Under the pieces are notes generated by a model. It was not told the DNA's origin. It worked only from the letters and a program-made list of their open reading frames with translations, and made no database searches. The position numbers and the translations under genes are program-made. 64,000 nt of DNA from Ursidibacter maritimus. GTDB taxonomy: Bacteria; Pseudomonadota; Gammaproteobacteria; Enterobacterales; Pasteurellaceae. The stretch lies in NCBI RefSeq assembly GCF_009761395.1, contig NZ_LEKN01000023.1, forward strand, positions 47,279 to 111,278. Reading direction: 5' to 3'. Below, piece by piece: positions 40,109-49,161 of this stretch. How positions within the stretch are numbered: the first letter of the stretch is position 1; the number at the start of each line of letters is the position of its first letter.

Positions 40109-41446
40109 ATGCTCTATTTTGAGTTTTTACTATTACTTGCGTTTTTGTATGCGGGTAGCCGCTACGGTGGTATTGGTTTAGGTGTGGTATCTGGAATTGG
40201 GTTGGCTGTGGAAGTTTTTATTCTTAGAATGCCTGTCGGAAAAGCACCTATTGATGTAATGCTAATTATTTTAGCCGTTGTAACCTGTGCATCTATTTTA
40301 GAGGCCGCTGGGGGCTTAAAATTTATGTTACAAGTCGCAGAAAAAATTCTGCGTAAAAATCCTAAGCGGGTAACATTACTTGGGCCATTAGTCACTTATG
40401 TAATGACGTTTATGCTTGGAACGGGCCATTCAGTCTATTCTGTAATGCCGATTATTGCAGATGTGGCACTTAAAAATAACATTCGCCCAGAACGCCCAAT
40501 GGCAGCGGCTTCTGTGGCATCTCAATTAGCGATCACATCTAGCCCACTTTCTGCTGCTGTTGTATTTTATTTGGCAAAAATCTCTGCTTTACCCGGCTTT
40601 GAACACGTTACCCTATTAAGCATTATTGCGGTTACTGTGCCAGCGACTTTTGCTGGTACTGTGGCACTTTCACTTTATAGTTTACGTCGTGGTAAAGAGT
40701 TAGAGAACGATCCTGAATATCAACGCCGTTTACAAGATCCTATTTGGCGTGAACGCATTCTAAGTACAACGAGTACAACCTTAAATGAAACATTGCCACC
40801 TAATGCCAAAAGAGCTGTTTATCTATTCTTACTCTCACTGATTGCAATCGTCGTTATTGCTATGTTGCCTGAAATTCGTACTATCGGTGAAGGAGATAAA
40901 ATCAAGCCAATTTCAATGTCATTGATTATTCAAATGATGATGCTCTGCTTTGGTGGGATCATTTTACTTGCGACTAAAACTAACCCACAAACAGTACCAA
41001 ACGGCGTGGTATTTAAATCAGGAATGGTTGCAGCGATTGCCATTTTCGGGATTGCGTGGATGAGCGATACTTACTTCCAATATGCAATGCCACAATTCAA
41101 AGCTGGCATTACAGGTATGGTTGAAGCCTATCCTTGGACATTCGCCCTTGCTCTATTTGCCGTATCTGTGGTAATCAATAGCCAAGCAGCGACAGCAGTA
41201 ATGATGTTACCTGTGGGTATTGGGCTAGGTTTACCAGCACCATTATTGATTGGTTTAATGCCGGCGACTTACGCTTACTTCTTTATTCCAAACTATCCAT
41301 CAGATATCGCAACCGTAAACTTTGACGTAACAGGTACAACCAAAATCGGTAAATATTACTTCAACCACAGCTTTATGATGCCAGGTTTAATTGGTGTCGT
41401 TGTTGCTTGCTTAGTGGGTATTGCCGTTGCAGAGATTGTGATTTAG
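40109..41446 (+). CDS. dcuB: Anaerobic C4-dicarboxylate transporter DcuB
   Basis: The 445-residue inner-membrane protein exchanges fumarate for succinate during anaerobic respiration. About ten to twelve hydrophobic segments are present. DcuB blocks include GTGHSVYSVMPIIADVALK, NNIRPERPMAAAS and NFDVTGTTKIGKYYFNHSFM; the last favours DcuB over DcuA. GAGG lies upstream of the ATG. The gene is monocistronic and ends at an uptake-signal hairpin. Fumarate respiration could accept electrons from GlpABC through menaquinone made with MenB. Confidence 0.9.
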   Translation: MLYFEFLLLLAFLYAGSRYGGIGLGVVSGIGLAVEVFILRMPVGKAPIDVMLIILAVVTCASILEAAGGLKFMLQVAEKILRKNPKRVTLLGPLVTYVMTFMLGTGHSVYSVMPIIADVALKNNIRPERPMAAASVASQLAITSSPLSAAVVFYLAKISALPGFEHVTLLSIIAVTVPATFAGTVALSLYSLRRGKELENDPEYQRRLQDPIWRERILSTTSTTLNETLPPNAKRAVYLFLLSLIAIVVIAMLPEIRTIGEGDKIKPISMSLIIQMMMLCFGGIILLATKTNPQTVPNGVVFKSGMVAAIAIFGIAWMSDTYFQYAMPQFKAGITGMVEAYPWTFALALFAVSVVINSQAATAVMMLPVGIGLGLPAPLLIGLMPATYAYFFIPNYPSDIATVNFDVTGTTKIGKYYFNHSFMMPGLIGVVVACLVGIAVAEIVI

Positions 41447-41465
41447 TACGATAAGCCAAGACAAT

Positions 41466-41529
41466 AAAGCGGTGAGATTTTCCTAAAATTTTGCAATTGC
41501 AGACATTAAGGAAAATCTTACCGCTTTTT
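41466..41529 (+). terminator. Terminator of dcuB from inverted uptake signals
   Basis: AAAGCGGTGAGATTTTCCT pairs with AGGAAAATCTTACCGCTTT over 19 bases, with one mismatch, and a T run follows. Confidence 0.85.
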
Positions 41530-41663
41530 AGTTACAGCCTCTCTCCCACTTCCGAAAACTTCAAAAGCATATCACGATACGCGAGTATTATTGTCACAAC
41601 ATATAAATTGATAGAAAATGCGATATTGCCCTGGATGTTACACTGATTTCTATTGTAAACAAC

Positions 41664-41692
41664 TTGAAAAACGATCACGAATTCTGTACAAT
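41664..41692 (+). promoter_or_regulatory. Sigma-70 promoter of the rplKA operon
   Basis: TTGAAA at 41664-41669 and TACAAT at 41687-41692 are separated by exactly 17 bases. Transcription would start near 41699, giving a leader of about 110 bases before rplK. Confidence 0.75.
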
Positions 41693-41706
41693 TCGCTCCC
41701 TAATTT

Positions 41707-41736
41707 ACGAGCTAGTATCGCTAGCTCGTATTTTTT
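41707..41736 (+). terminator. Terminator-like hairpin at the start of the rplK leader
   Basis: ACGAGCTAG and CTAGCTCGT form a perfect 9-bp stem with a 5-base loop, followed by ATTTTTT. It begins about eight bases after the predicted rplK transcription start, so it either attenuates the ribosomal transcript, protects its 5' end, or stops transcription from upstream. Confidence 0.75.
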
Positions 41737-41810
41737 GTGTAGCACTTAGTGCATTTAATTCATAGGGGAGCTAGCAATAGCGTTATTACCCATTTCAGAG
41801 GAAGCTAAAA

Positions 41811-42239
41811 ATGGCAAAAAAAGTACAAGCCTACGTTAAGTTGCAAGTTGCAGCGGGTATGGCTAACCCATCACCACCAGTTGGTCCAGCATTAGGTCAA
41901 CAAGGTGTAAACATTATGGAATTCTGTAAAGCATTCAACGCTCGTACTGAGAGCTTAGAAAAAGGTTTACCAATTCCAGTTGTTATCACTGTATATGCAG
42001 ACCGTTCTTTCACTTTCGTTACTAAGACTCCACCAGCAGCAGTATTATTGAAAAAAGCTGCAGGTCTTAAATCTGGTTCTGCAAAACCAAATAAAGACAA
42101 AGTAGGTAAAGTAACTAAAGAACAAATCCGTCAAATCGCTGAAACAAAAGCAGCTGATATGACTGGTGCAACAATTGAAACTAAGATGAAATCTATTGAA
42201 GGTACTGCACGTTCAATGGGCTTAGTGGTGGAGGAATAA
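41811..42239 (+). CDS. rplK: 50S ribosomal protein L11
   Basis: L11 binds 23S rRNA at the GTPase centre of the large subunit and is the substrate of PrmA. The 142 residues match the E. coli length. [20 protein letters not shown] and [19 protein letters not shown] are diagnostic, and the C-terminal rRNA-binding domain ends [21 protein letters not shown] lies upstream of the ATG. rplA follows after four bases. The genes secE and nusG, which often precede rplK, are absent; dcuB is upstream instead. Confidence 0.98.
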   Translation: MAKKVQAYVKLQVAAGMANPSPPVGPALGQQGVNIMEFCKAFNARTESLEKGLPIPVVITVYADRSFTFVTKTPPAAVLLKKAAGLKSGSAKPNKDKVGKVTKEQIRQIAETKAADMTGATIETKMKSIEGTARSMGLVVEE

Positions 42240-42243
42240 TACG

Positions 42244-42933
42244 ATGGCTAAATTGACTAAAAAAATGAAAGCAATCAAAGCTGGCGTAGATTCTACTAAA
42301 GCATACGAAATCAACGAAGCAATCGCAGTATTAAAACAATTCGCGACAGCTAAATTCGTTGAAAGTGTTGATGTTGCTGTTAACTTAGGTATCGATCCTC
42401 GTAAATCAGACCAAAACGTACGTGGTGCAACTGTATTACCACACGGTACAGGTCGTACAGCTCGTGTTGCTGTATTTACACAAGGTGCTAATGCTGAAGC
42501 AGCTAAAGCTGCAGGTGCAGACTTAGTCGGTATGGAAGATCTTGCTGAACAGATCAAAAAAGGCGAAATGAACTTTGACGTTGTTATCGCTTCTCCAGAT
42601 GCAATGCGTGTTGTTGGTCAATTAGGTCAAGTATTAGGCCCACGTGGTTTAATGCCAAACCCGAAAGTGGGTACTGTAACACCAAACGTTGCGGAAGCAG
42701 TTAAAAATGCTAAATCTGGTCAGATCCGTTACCGCAATGATAAAAATGGTATTATCCACACAACTATCGGTAAAGCAGATTTCTCTCCAGAGCAATTAAA
42801 AGATAACTTAAACGCATTGTTAGCGGCTTTAGCAAAAGCCAAACCAACAACTGCGAAAGGTGTATTTATCAAGAAAGTAAGCATCTCAACAACTATGGGT
42901 GCTGGTGTTGCTGTTGATCAGTCTTCACTATAA
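42244..42933 (+). CDS. rplA: 50S ribosomal protein L1
   Basis: L1 forms the mobile stalk that helps release deacylated tRNA, and represses its own operon by binding the rplK leader. The 229-residue protein contains [38 protein letters not shown] and a C-terminal [13 protein letters not shown]. It starts four bases after rplK with GGAGG overlapping the rplK end. A hairpin and the L10 leader separate it from rplJ. Confidence 0.98.
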   Translation: MAKLTKKMKAIKAGVDSTKAYEINEAIAVLKQFATAKFVESVDVAVNLGIDPRKSDQNVRGATVLPHGTGRTARVAVFTQGANAEAAKAAGADLVGMEDLAEQIKKGEMNFDVVIASPDAMRVVGQLGQVLGPRGLMPNPKVGTVTPNVAEAVKNAKSGQIRYRNDKNGIIHTTIGKADFSPEQLKDNLNALLAALAKAKPTTAKGVFIKKVSISTTMGAGVAVDQSSL

Positions 42934-42960
42934 TTGTTGATAAAACAATCTTTACAAGGT

Positions 42961-42993
42961 CGTAGATTATCTCTATAATCTACGGCTCTTTTT
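42961..42993 (+). terminator. Terminator or attenuator between rplA and rplJ
   Basis: CGTAGATTAT and ATAATCTACG form a perfect 10-bp stem with a 4-base loop, followed by GCTCTTTTTG. It could end part of the rplKA transcripts and so change the ratio of L11/L1 to L10/L12. Confidence 0.75.
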
Positions 42994-43009
42994 GACCTTT
43001 TAGGTCATC

Positions 43010-43130
43010 TGATGGTGCTTGCCTTTCAAGCCCCATCCAAGACCGTAGGTGAACTTAGGTTCTTAATAACCCTACGTAGATGGTGAACAGACAGAATAAT
43101 CTGCTTCTGGACACCTTAGCCTCAAAAACG
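43010..43130 (+). promoter_or_regulatory. L10 leader: autoregulatory mRNA element for rplJL
   Basis: The sequence includes GTGCTTGCCTTTCAAGCCCC, ATCCAAGACCGTAGGTGAAC and CCCTACGTAGATGGTGAACA. CCGTAGGTG pairs with the CCCTACGTAG region, as in the conserved L10 leader of gamma-proteobacteria. The L10-L12 complex binds this structure and represses translation of rplJL. Boundaries are approximate. Confidence 0.75.
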
Positions 43131-43235
43131 TTGCTTATTGTAACTTAGATAAAATCCAGTTATGACAAGCGGTCACTTTTTTGAGATTTTTTGTAAATTC
43201 CACGTTTTTTGTGGAGTGTATCAGGAGCTAAACCA

Positions 43236-43727
43236 ATGGCATTAAATCTTCAAGACAAAAAAGCAATTGTTGCCGAAGTAAACGAAGCTGCCAGAGGTGC
43301 CCTTTCTGCTGTTGTTGCGGATTCTCGCGGTGTAACAGTAGAGAAAATGACTGAGTTACGTAAAACTGCTCGTGAAGCAGGTGTTTCAATGCGTGTTGTT
43401 CGTAATACATTATTACGCCGTGCAGTTGAAGGCACTGAATTCGAATGTTTAGCAGATACGTTTACTGGTCCAACTCTTATTGCATTCTCTAACGAACACC
43501 CAGGTGCAGCAGCACGTTTGTTCAAAGACTTTGCAAAAGCAAACAAAGAGTTTGAAATTAAAGGTGCAGCCTTTGAAGGTAAAGTGCAAGATGTTGAATT
43601 CTTAGCAACATTACCAACTTACGAAGAAGCAATTGCACGTTTAATGGGCACAATGAAAGAAGCTGCGGCAGGCAAACTTGTTCGCACTCTTGCGGCATTA
43701 CGCGACAAATTACAAGAAGCGGCATAA
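43236..43727 (+). CDS. rplJ: 50S ribosomal protein L10
   Basis: L10 is the stalk base that carries L7/L12 dimers. The start at 43236 gives [19 protein letters not shown] and 163 residues, as in relatives, with CAGGAG nine bases upstream; the frame is open for nine more codons upstream but has no such signal. [19 protein letters not shown] and the C-terminal L12-binding helix [17 protein letters not shown] are clear. Translation is probably controlled through the leader. Confidence 0.97.
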   Translation: MALNLQDKKAIVAEVNEAARGALSAVVADSRGVTVEKMTELRKTAREAGVSMRVVRNTLLRRAVEGTEFECLADTFTGPTLIAFSNEHPGAAARLFKDFAKANKEFEIKGAAFEGKVQDVEFLATLPTYEEAIARLMGTMKEAAAGKLVRTLAALRDKLQEAA

Positions 43728-43784
43728 TTTTTATCCGCCGTATTCTTAACTCGTTTAACTTATTTACTTTAGGAATTGATTGTT

Positions 43785-44153
43785 ATGTCATTAACTAACG
43801 AACAACTTATTGAAGCGATTGCTTCTAAATCAGTATCAGAAATCGTTGAATTAATCGCAGCGATGGAAGAAAAATTTGGCGTATCAGCAGCAGCGGCTGC
43901 AGTTGCAGTAGCAGCTGGTCCAGCAGAAGCAGCTGAAGAGAAAACTGAATTCGATGTTATCCTTGCAGAAGCAGGTGCTAACAAAGTAGCAGTAATCAAA
44001 GCAGTACGTGGTGCAACAGGCTTAGGCTTAAAAGAAGCTAAAGACTTAGTTGAATCTGCTCCAGCAGCATTAAAAGAGGGTATCTCTAAAGCTGAAGCTG
44101 AAGCACTTAAGAAAGAATTAGAAGAAGCTGGTGCAAAAGTAGATATCAAATAA
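43785..44153 (+). CDS. rplL: 50S ribosomal protein L7/L12
   Basis: L7/L12 is the multi-copy acidic stalk protein that recruits translation GTPases. The 122-residue protein has an N-terminal dimerisation helix ([20 protein letters not shown]), an Ala/Val-rich hinge (about residues 35-52), and a C-terminal domain with [20 protein letters not shown]. The start at 43785 has AGGA ten bases upstream. A strong terminator follows, and rpoB is not next, unlike in E. coli. Confidence 0.98.
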   Translation: MSLTNEQLIEAIASKSVSEIVELIAAMEEKFGVSAAAAAVAVAAGPAEAAEEKTEFDVILAEAGANKVAVIKAVRGATGLGLKEAKDLVESAPAALKEGISKAEAEALKKELEEAGAKVDIK

Positions 44154-44191
44154 TTTTTGAATACTTTTACCTCCTTTAAGATTCAGAAAGA

Positions 44192-44218
44192 CCCGATAGC
44201 AAATCTATCGGGTTTTTT
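44192..44218 (+). terminator. Strong rho-independent terminator after rplL
   Basis: CCCGATAG and CTATCGGG form an 8-bp stem with a 5-base loop (CAAAT), followed by TTTTTT. Confidence 0.92.
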
Positions 44219-44254
44219 ATTTTCTAACGAATTCATAAAATTTTCCTATATACA

Positions 44255-45287
44255 AAAGAGATTGGCGTAACAGCAGAAATATTGCATTGGAATTTTCCGT
44301 TCTTTATGGATTGCTCGTAAAACTGCACCTGCCTGAGTTACAGGTAATACCATAGTAATAAAACCAAGTGAAGATGCACCGAATAATACAATTTTATTTG
44401 CTGAAATTGTTCACGAAATTGGCTTACCGAAAGGGGTATTTAATGTGGTAACAGGTTTCGGTAATGAAGTAGGGCCAGAGTTATCATCTAATGAGAAAGT
44501 AGTAATGGTATCTTTCACAAGTAGCCAACTTGCAGGACGTAAAGTAATGGAAGCCGCAAGTAAAAATATCGTAAAAGTGGATTTAGAATTAGGTGGTAAA
44601 GCTCCTGCGATTATTCTTGATGATGCTGATTTAGATCTCGCTGCAACTGCTGTTGTTAATTCCCGTATTATTAATTCAGGACAAGTTTGTAATTGTGCGG
44701 AACGAATTTATGTTCACAGCAGTGTTAAAGAAGCATTTTTTAGGAAATTAGTAGAACGAATGAAAGCAGCTCGTTACGGAAATTCACTAGAAAATCAAGA
44801 TATTGATATGGGGCCTTTAGTAAATGAAAAAGGTTTAGTTAAAGTGAAAGAGTTAGTTGAACGATCCTTACAACAAGGTGGGAAACTAATTCTTGGTGGA
44901 AATATTGCAGAAGGAACGGGCTACTATTTTGAACCTACAATTATTGATAATGTAGATAATTCAATGGAGATTATGCGTTATGAAATCTTCGGCCCAGTTA
45001 TTCCTGTTGCTACATTTAAGACGCTTGATGAAGCGATTGCTCTGGCAAATGATTGTGAGTATGGCTTAACATCTTCGGTTGATACACAAAATATCAATAA
45101 AGCGATGAAAATTATTTCTCGCTTAAAATTTGGTGAAACCTACGTCAATCGTGAGAATTTTGAAGCAATGCAAGGATATCACGCAGGTTGGCGTAAATCG
45201 GGAATTGGTGGTGCTGATGGCAAACATGGTTTAGAAGAATATCTACAAACTCAAGTCGTCTATTTACAGTTTGATGATCAAGTCTAA
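44255..45287 (+). pseudogene. aldA: Broken aldehyde (lactaldehyde-type) dehydrogenase gene
   Basis: The remnant aligns with AldA-type NAD-dependent aldehyde dehydrogenases but lacks roughly the first 140 codons. It begins near KEIGVTAEILHWNFPFFM, shifts frame near 44312, and then reads IARKTAPA, a TGA stop at 44334, and VTGNTIVIKPSE. From 44445 a 280-codon open frame holds LELGGKAPAIILDDADLD, the catalytic cysteine region SGQVCNCAER and the ending EEYLQTQVVYLQ. The C-terminal half is well kept, so decay looks recent. It sits directly after the rplL terminator and has no promoter that I can see. Confidence 0.88.
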
Positions 45288-45550
45288 TCTCTACTCCTAG
45301 ATTAATAATTTCTGCACTTTAGCTCGATAAAAATCAGCTAAGGTACAGATTTTCGTAAAGGTTCATAATTGTTAAGTAAATTAAAAGGACAACAGCATAT
45401 ATTTCCTTGAGATGTTAGAAGGCGATAAAAATTCTCAAAAATGGAAAATGCTCATTTTAAATGACTATATTGATATTAGCTATTAGATCATAAAGTTAGG
45501 GGAAAATGCGATCTGATTCCGCAAATTTTTTGCAAAAAGCCATTTTCTCT
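45288..45550. other. Non-coding interval between the aldA remnant and the yceD promoter
   Basis: No gene or strong repeat is visible. The run GCAAATTTTTTGCAAAAAGC just before the promoter is a common companion of uptake signals in this genome, but no AAGCGGT core is present here. Confidence 0.5.
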
Positions 45551-45579
45551 TTGACTATTTTGCTTTCAATCTGTAATAT
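45551..45579 (+). promoter_or_regulatory. Sigma-70 promoter of yceD-rpmF
   Basis: TTGACT at 45551-45556 and TAATAT at 45574-45579 have a 17-base spacer. The predicted start of transcription, near 45586, is only about three bases before the yceD ATG at 45589. Confidence 0.75.
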
Positions 45580-45588
45580 TCGCACCCT

Positions 45589-46113
45589 ATGCAAAAAGCA
45601 AAACTACCCCTAACCATTGACCCATATAAAGACGCTCAGCGTCGAATGGATTACGAAGGCTTCATTCCTGTAAGTCTTTTTAGCCGTTTGAGTGAATCGG
45701 TTAGTAACGTGCTAAGCGATGCACAAGTTACTTTATCGTTATATGTTGATCCACAACGTCTTACTGTGATTAAAGGCAGAGCAATGATTGATGTGGAGTT
45801 AGACTGCCAACGTTGCAGTAACACTTTTAAGCAGACGCTGGAGTGCGAATTAAGTTTCAGTCCAGTGTCAAATATGGATCAGGCGGACAGCTTGCCCGAA
45901 ATTTATGAACCAATCGAAGTTAATGAGTTTGGTGAAGTAAGTTTGCTAGATATGATAGAAGACGAATTCATTCTTTCATTACCACTAGTCCCGATGCATA
46001 ACTCTGAACACTGTGAAGTGTCCGTGGCAGAACAGGTTTTTGGTGAATTACCAGAAGAACTGGCAAGTAAACCTAACCCATTCGCCGTATTAGCTAATTT
46101 AAAGAAAAACTAG
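45589..46113 (+). CDS. yceD: YceD/DUF177 family protein, 23S rRNA accumulation factor
   Basis: The 174-residue protein belongs to the DUF177 family found beside rpmF in most bacteria and linked to 23S rRNA accumulation. [19 protein letters not shown] matches the E. coli start. A CxxC pair ([11 protein letters not shown]) and the block [20 protein letters not shown] are conserved, as is [18 protein letters not shown] near the end. The promoter -10 box ends nine bases before the ATG, so the main transcript may have almost no leader. rpmF follows after 16 bp. Confidence 0.93.
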   Translation: MQKAKLPLTIDPYKDAQRRMDYEGFIPVSLFSRLSESVSNVLSDAQVTLSLYVDPQRLTVIKGRAMIDVELDCQRCSNTFKQTLECELSFSPVSNMDQADSLPEIYEPIEVNEFGEVSLLDMIEDEFILSLPLVPMHNSEHCEVSVAEQVFGELPEELASKPNPFAVLANLKKN

Positions 46114-46129
46114 ATCTAGGAGAAGGCCC

Positions 46130-46300
46130 GTGGCTGTTCAACAAAATAAAAAATCTCGTTCACGTCGTGATATGCGTCGTTCACACGATGCATTAACAAC
46201 TGCTGCAGTATCAGTAGATAAAACAACTGGCGAAACTCACTTACGTCACCACGTTACTGCTGACGGTTACTATCGTGGTCGTAAAGTAATCAACAAATAA
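46130..46300 (+). CDS. rpmF: 50S ribosomal protein L32
   Basis: This 56-residue protein starts with GTG at 46130, eight bases after AGGAGAAG. It reads [20 protein letters not shown] and ends RGRKVINK, as expected for L32. Basic residues dominate the N-terminal half. The yceD-rpmF-plsX order is conserved across gamma-proteobacteria and links ribosome and lipid synthesis. Confidence 0.97.
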   Translation: MAVQQNKKSRSRRDMRRSHDALTTAAVSVDKTTGETHLRHHVTADGYYRGRKVINK

Positions 46301-46325
46301 TCAAGTTTATCTTTCGAGGTATAAT

Positions 46326-47351
46326 TTGACTCGTCTAACCCTTGCGTTAGATGTGATGGGCGGGGACTTTGGTCCCCGTATTACTATCCCAGCCTTATCA
46401 CTAGCGTTGGAGAAAAATCCGATGCTGTCTGTTATCGCCTTTGGTAACGAGGTAGAATCCTTACCTTATATCCATAAACTTCCTTTAGAACAACAACAAC
46501 GTATTCAATTCAAACACACTGCAAAATCTATTGATGCCCATTTACCGTTTATGCAAGCATTACGCCAAAGTAAAGGTAGTTCTATTCGCTTAACCATTGA
46601 ATCGGTTGCAGAAGGAAAAGCACAAGGTTGTGTAAGCGGCGGCAATACCGGGCTATTGATGGGGCTTGCCAAACAACTTATCGAATTACTGCCTAACATT
46701 GATCGCCCTGCCTTAACTTCGTTAATTCCAACCCTAAATGGTAAATCAACCGTAATGCTTGACTTAGGGGCTAATGTGGAAGCGGACAGTAAATTACTAA
46801 TGCAATTTGCCGAAATGGGAAATATTTTCGCACAAATTATGTTGGAACAAGTTTATCCCCGCATTGCATTGCTGAATATTGGTACGGAAGAAAATAAAGG
46901 CACAATCCATCTAAGAGAATCACACCAGCAATTAAAATTATTACAACATCTTAATTATCAAGGATTTATTGAAGGGGATAAACTGCTTAACCACTTAACG
47001 GATGTGATTGTTTGTGATGGTTTTAGTGGCAATATTGCTTTAAAAACGTTGGAAGGAGCCGCCAAAAATCTTCTCTCATTTTTTAAAAAAACAAGTGAAG
47101 AATCACATCTCTGCCGTCAAGCTAAACGCTATTTGCTTCAGCTTATTTTTTATCGTTACTACCGTAAATTACAGCAAATAAATCCCGACAGACATAACGG
47201 AGCAACGCTCTTAGGGCTATCTTCAGTTGTGGTGAAAAGCCACGGTGGAGCAAACATAAATGCATTCTATTACGCCATTCAATACGCTATTTCACAGATA
47301 GAAAATGAAATCCCTGCTAAAATTTCGCAGGGATTAAATGGTAAATATTAA
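46326..47351 (+). CDS. plsX: Phosphate acyltransferase PlsX
   Basis: PlsX makes acyl-phosphate from acyl-ACP, the substrate used to start phospholipid synthesis. The 341-residue product begins LTLALDVMGGDFGPRITIPA and contains CVSGGNTGLLMGLA and VVCDGFSGNIALKTLEG. The start codon is TTG at 46326, with GAGG at 46316-46319 upstream; no ATG lies near the conserved N-terminus. It probably shares the yceD-rpmF transcript. fab genes, which often follow, are absent; asnA is convergent. Confidence 0.95.
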   Translation: MTRLTLALDVMGGDFGPRITIPALSLALEKNPMLSVIAFGNEVESLPYIHKLPLEQQQRIQFKHTAKSIDAHLPFMQALRQSKGSSIRLTIESVAEGKAQGCVSGGNTGLLMGLAKQLIELLPNIDRPALTSLIPTLNGKSTVMLDLGANVEADSKLLMQFAEMGNIFAQIMLEQVYPRIALLNIGTEENKGTIHLRESHQQLKLLQHLNYQGFIEGDKLLNHLTDVIVCDGFSGNIALKTLEGAAKNLLSFFKKTSEESHLCRQAKRYLLQLIFYRYYRKLQQINPDRHNGATLLGLSSVVVKSHGGANINAFYYAIQYAISQIENEIPAKISQGLNGKY

Positions 47352-47382
47352 AAGAGCAAATTATGATAAATTTGCTCTTTGT
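47349..47382. terminator. Bidirectional terminator between plsX and asnA
   Basis: AAAGAGCAAATT at 47351-47362 and AATTTGCTCTTT at 47369-47380 are perfect complements with a 6-base loop. The left arm starts on the plsX stop codon. Confidence 0.85.
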
Positions 47383-47401
47383 ATTGATATATTTTCAGTT
47401 G

Positions 47402-48394
47402 TTACAAAATATTCTCAAACTTCGCTAACATCTCTTTTGGCCATACGCTTGATTGTACTTCGCCGATATGTTTTTTACGGAGTAAGAACATAGCAAGACG
47501 AGATTGACCGATACCACCACCGATTGAAAGCGGTAAACGACCTGCTAATAAATCTTTATGCCAATCCATTTCTAAACGAGCTTCATCACCTGTTAGTGCA
47601 ACTTGTAAGCGTAATGCCTTCTCATCTACACGAATACCCATTGAGGATAATTCAAATGCGGTACCAAGTTCTTCATTCCAAACTAAAATATCGCCATTTA
47701 AACCTTTATAGCCCTTTTCTGATTCTGTTGTCCAATCATCGTAGTCTGGAGCACGTCCATCGTGAGCTTTTCCATCAGATAATTTGCCACCAATCCCAAT
47801 TAAAAAGACCGCACCGTATTCTTTACAAATAGCATTTTCACGTTCTTTCCCTGTCATATTTGGATAACGTTGTACTAAATCTTCACTATGCACAAAGGTA
47901 ATCTGTTTTGGCAGAATTGAAGGAATATCAAAACGAGCTTCCACCGCTAACTCAGTTAAACGAATTGCTTTATAGATTGAGCGAACAGTCTCTTTGAGAT
48001 ATTCAAAGTTGCGGCGACCTTCAGGAATCACCTTTTCCCAGTCCCATTGATCGACAAATACGGAGTGGGTTGGATCCAGTGAATCTTCATCTGGGCGTAA
48101 CGCTTTCATATGCACAAATAATCCTTCGCCTTCTTGGAAGCCAAAGCGAGCAAGTGTGTGGCGTTTCCACTTAGCAAGAGAGTGAACAACTTCATAAACT
48201 GCATTTGGAATACATTTCACATTTACCTGCACCGCTTTTTCGATACCTGATAAGTTATCCTGCATACCATTCCCCACTTCACTTAGAATCGGGCCTTGCA
48301 CCTCAATAATATCTAGTTGCTCAATCAAGTTTTGAGTAAATGTGTTTTTGACAAAGCTAATTTCTTGTTGCTGTAAGATAAATGACTTTTTCAT
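47402..48394 (-). CDS. asnA: Aspartate-ammonia ligase (asparagine synthetase A)
   Basis: AsnA makes asparagine from aspartate, ammonia and ATP. The 330-residue protein has the class II aminoacyl-tRNA-synthetase-like fold. Blocks such as [33 protein letters not shown] and [18 protein letters not shown] are diagnostic, and the length matches E. coli AsnA. It is divergent from asnC, its likely activator, across a 167-bp AT-rich gap. Confidence 0.97.
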   Translation of the reverse strand: MKKSFILQQQEISFVKNTFTQNLIEQLDIIEVQGPILSEVGNGMQDNLSGIEKAVQVNVKCIPNAVYEVVHSLAKWKRHTLARFGFQEGEGLFVHMKALRPDEDSLDPTHSVFVDQWDWEKVIPEGRRNFEYLKETVRSIYKAIRLTELAVEARFDIPSILPKQITFVHSEDLVQRYPNMTGKERENAICKEYGAVFLIGIGGKLSDGKAHDGRAPDYDDWTTESEKGYKGLNGDILVWNEELGTAFELSSMGIRVDEKALRLQVALTGDEARLEMDWHKDLLAGRLPLSIGGGIGQSRLAMFLLRKKHIGEVQSSVWPKEMLAKFENIL

Positions 48395-48561
48395 ATAGTT
48401 TCCTTTATTTAATAATTTCTCAAAGTTGATGAATGTAATTTAACTCAAATATCAAATTATTCAATAATAATTTAATAAAATAGCAATTGGTTTAGATAAT
48501 ATTTAAAAATGTGTGTTATATTTTATCTAATTTCTAACTGGAGTTAAAAAAGGAACAAATT

Positions 48562-49035
48562 TTGCATACAAATCATCATTCCACCATTCAAATCGATCAG
48601 CTAGATCAACAAATTTTGCGAGTTTTAACTCAAGATGCTCGCACACCCTATGCTGAAATGGCAAAAAATTTTGGGGTAAGCCCAGGAACAATTCACGTTC
48701 GTGTCGAGAAAATGCGTCAATCTGGGGTGATTGAAGGTACCAAAATTCGGATCAATGAACGTAAACTTGGCTACGATGTATGTTGTTTTATCGGCATTAT
48801 TCTCAAAAGTGCTAAAGACTATGAAGCTGTTATTGCTAAATTAAAACAATTTGATGAAGTCGTTGAAGCTTATTACACCACGGGTAATTACTCTATTTTT
48901 CTTAAAGTAATGACTCATACTATTGAAGAATTACATCGAGTTTTGGCAACCAAAATCCAGCTTATTGATGAAATTCAATCAACAGAAACATTGATTTCAA
49001 TGCAGAACCCAATTTTGCGAGATATCAAACCTTAG
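48562..49035 (+). CDS. asnC: Lrp-family regulator AsnC
   Basis: AsnC activates asnA when asparagine is scarce. The 157-residue protein has an N-terminal helix-turn-helix (YAEMAKNFGVSPGTIHVRVE) and a C-terminal ligand-binding RAM domain including CCFIGIILKSAKDYEA, VVEAYYTTGNYSIFLKV and IDEIQSTETLI. The start appears to be a TTG at 48562 behind AAAGGAAC. The next in-frame Met is at residue 48, inside the conserved DNA-binding domain, so a non-ATG start is needed. It diverges from asnA. Confidence 0.94.
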   Translation: MHTNHHSTIQIDQLDQQILRVLTQDARTPYAEMAKNFGVSPGTIHVRVEKMRQSGVIEGTKIRINERKLGYDVCCFIGIILKSAKDYEAVIAKLKQFDEVVEAYYTTGNYSIFLKVMTHTIEELHRVLATKIQLIDEIQSTETLISMQNPILRDIKP

Positions 49036-49161
49036 GCAAACGTTTTCCTTCGATCTACTTCACATTTCTGAAGATTGATTTGCAAAAAAAGTCGCTGATC
49101 TCACCGCTTGATTGATAGAATAAAAACATCAAATAGAAACATAAAAATAAAGGAGAGCATT

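Noticed and set aside
43769..44149. 126-codon reverse frame over rplL
   Set aside because: It mirrors the Ala-rich codons of rplL and has no independent support.
45288..45550. Small RNA or tRNA in the gap before yceD
   Set aside because: No cloverleaf, strong terminator or conserved motif could be found; only a promoter at its end is supported.
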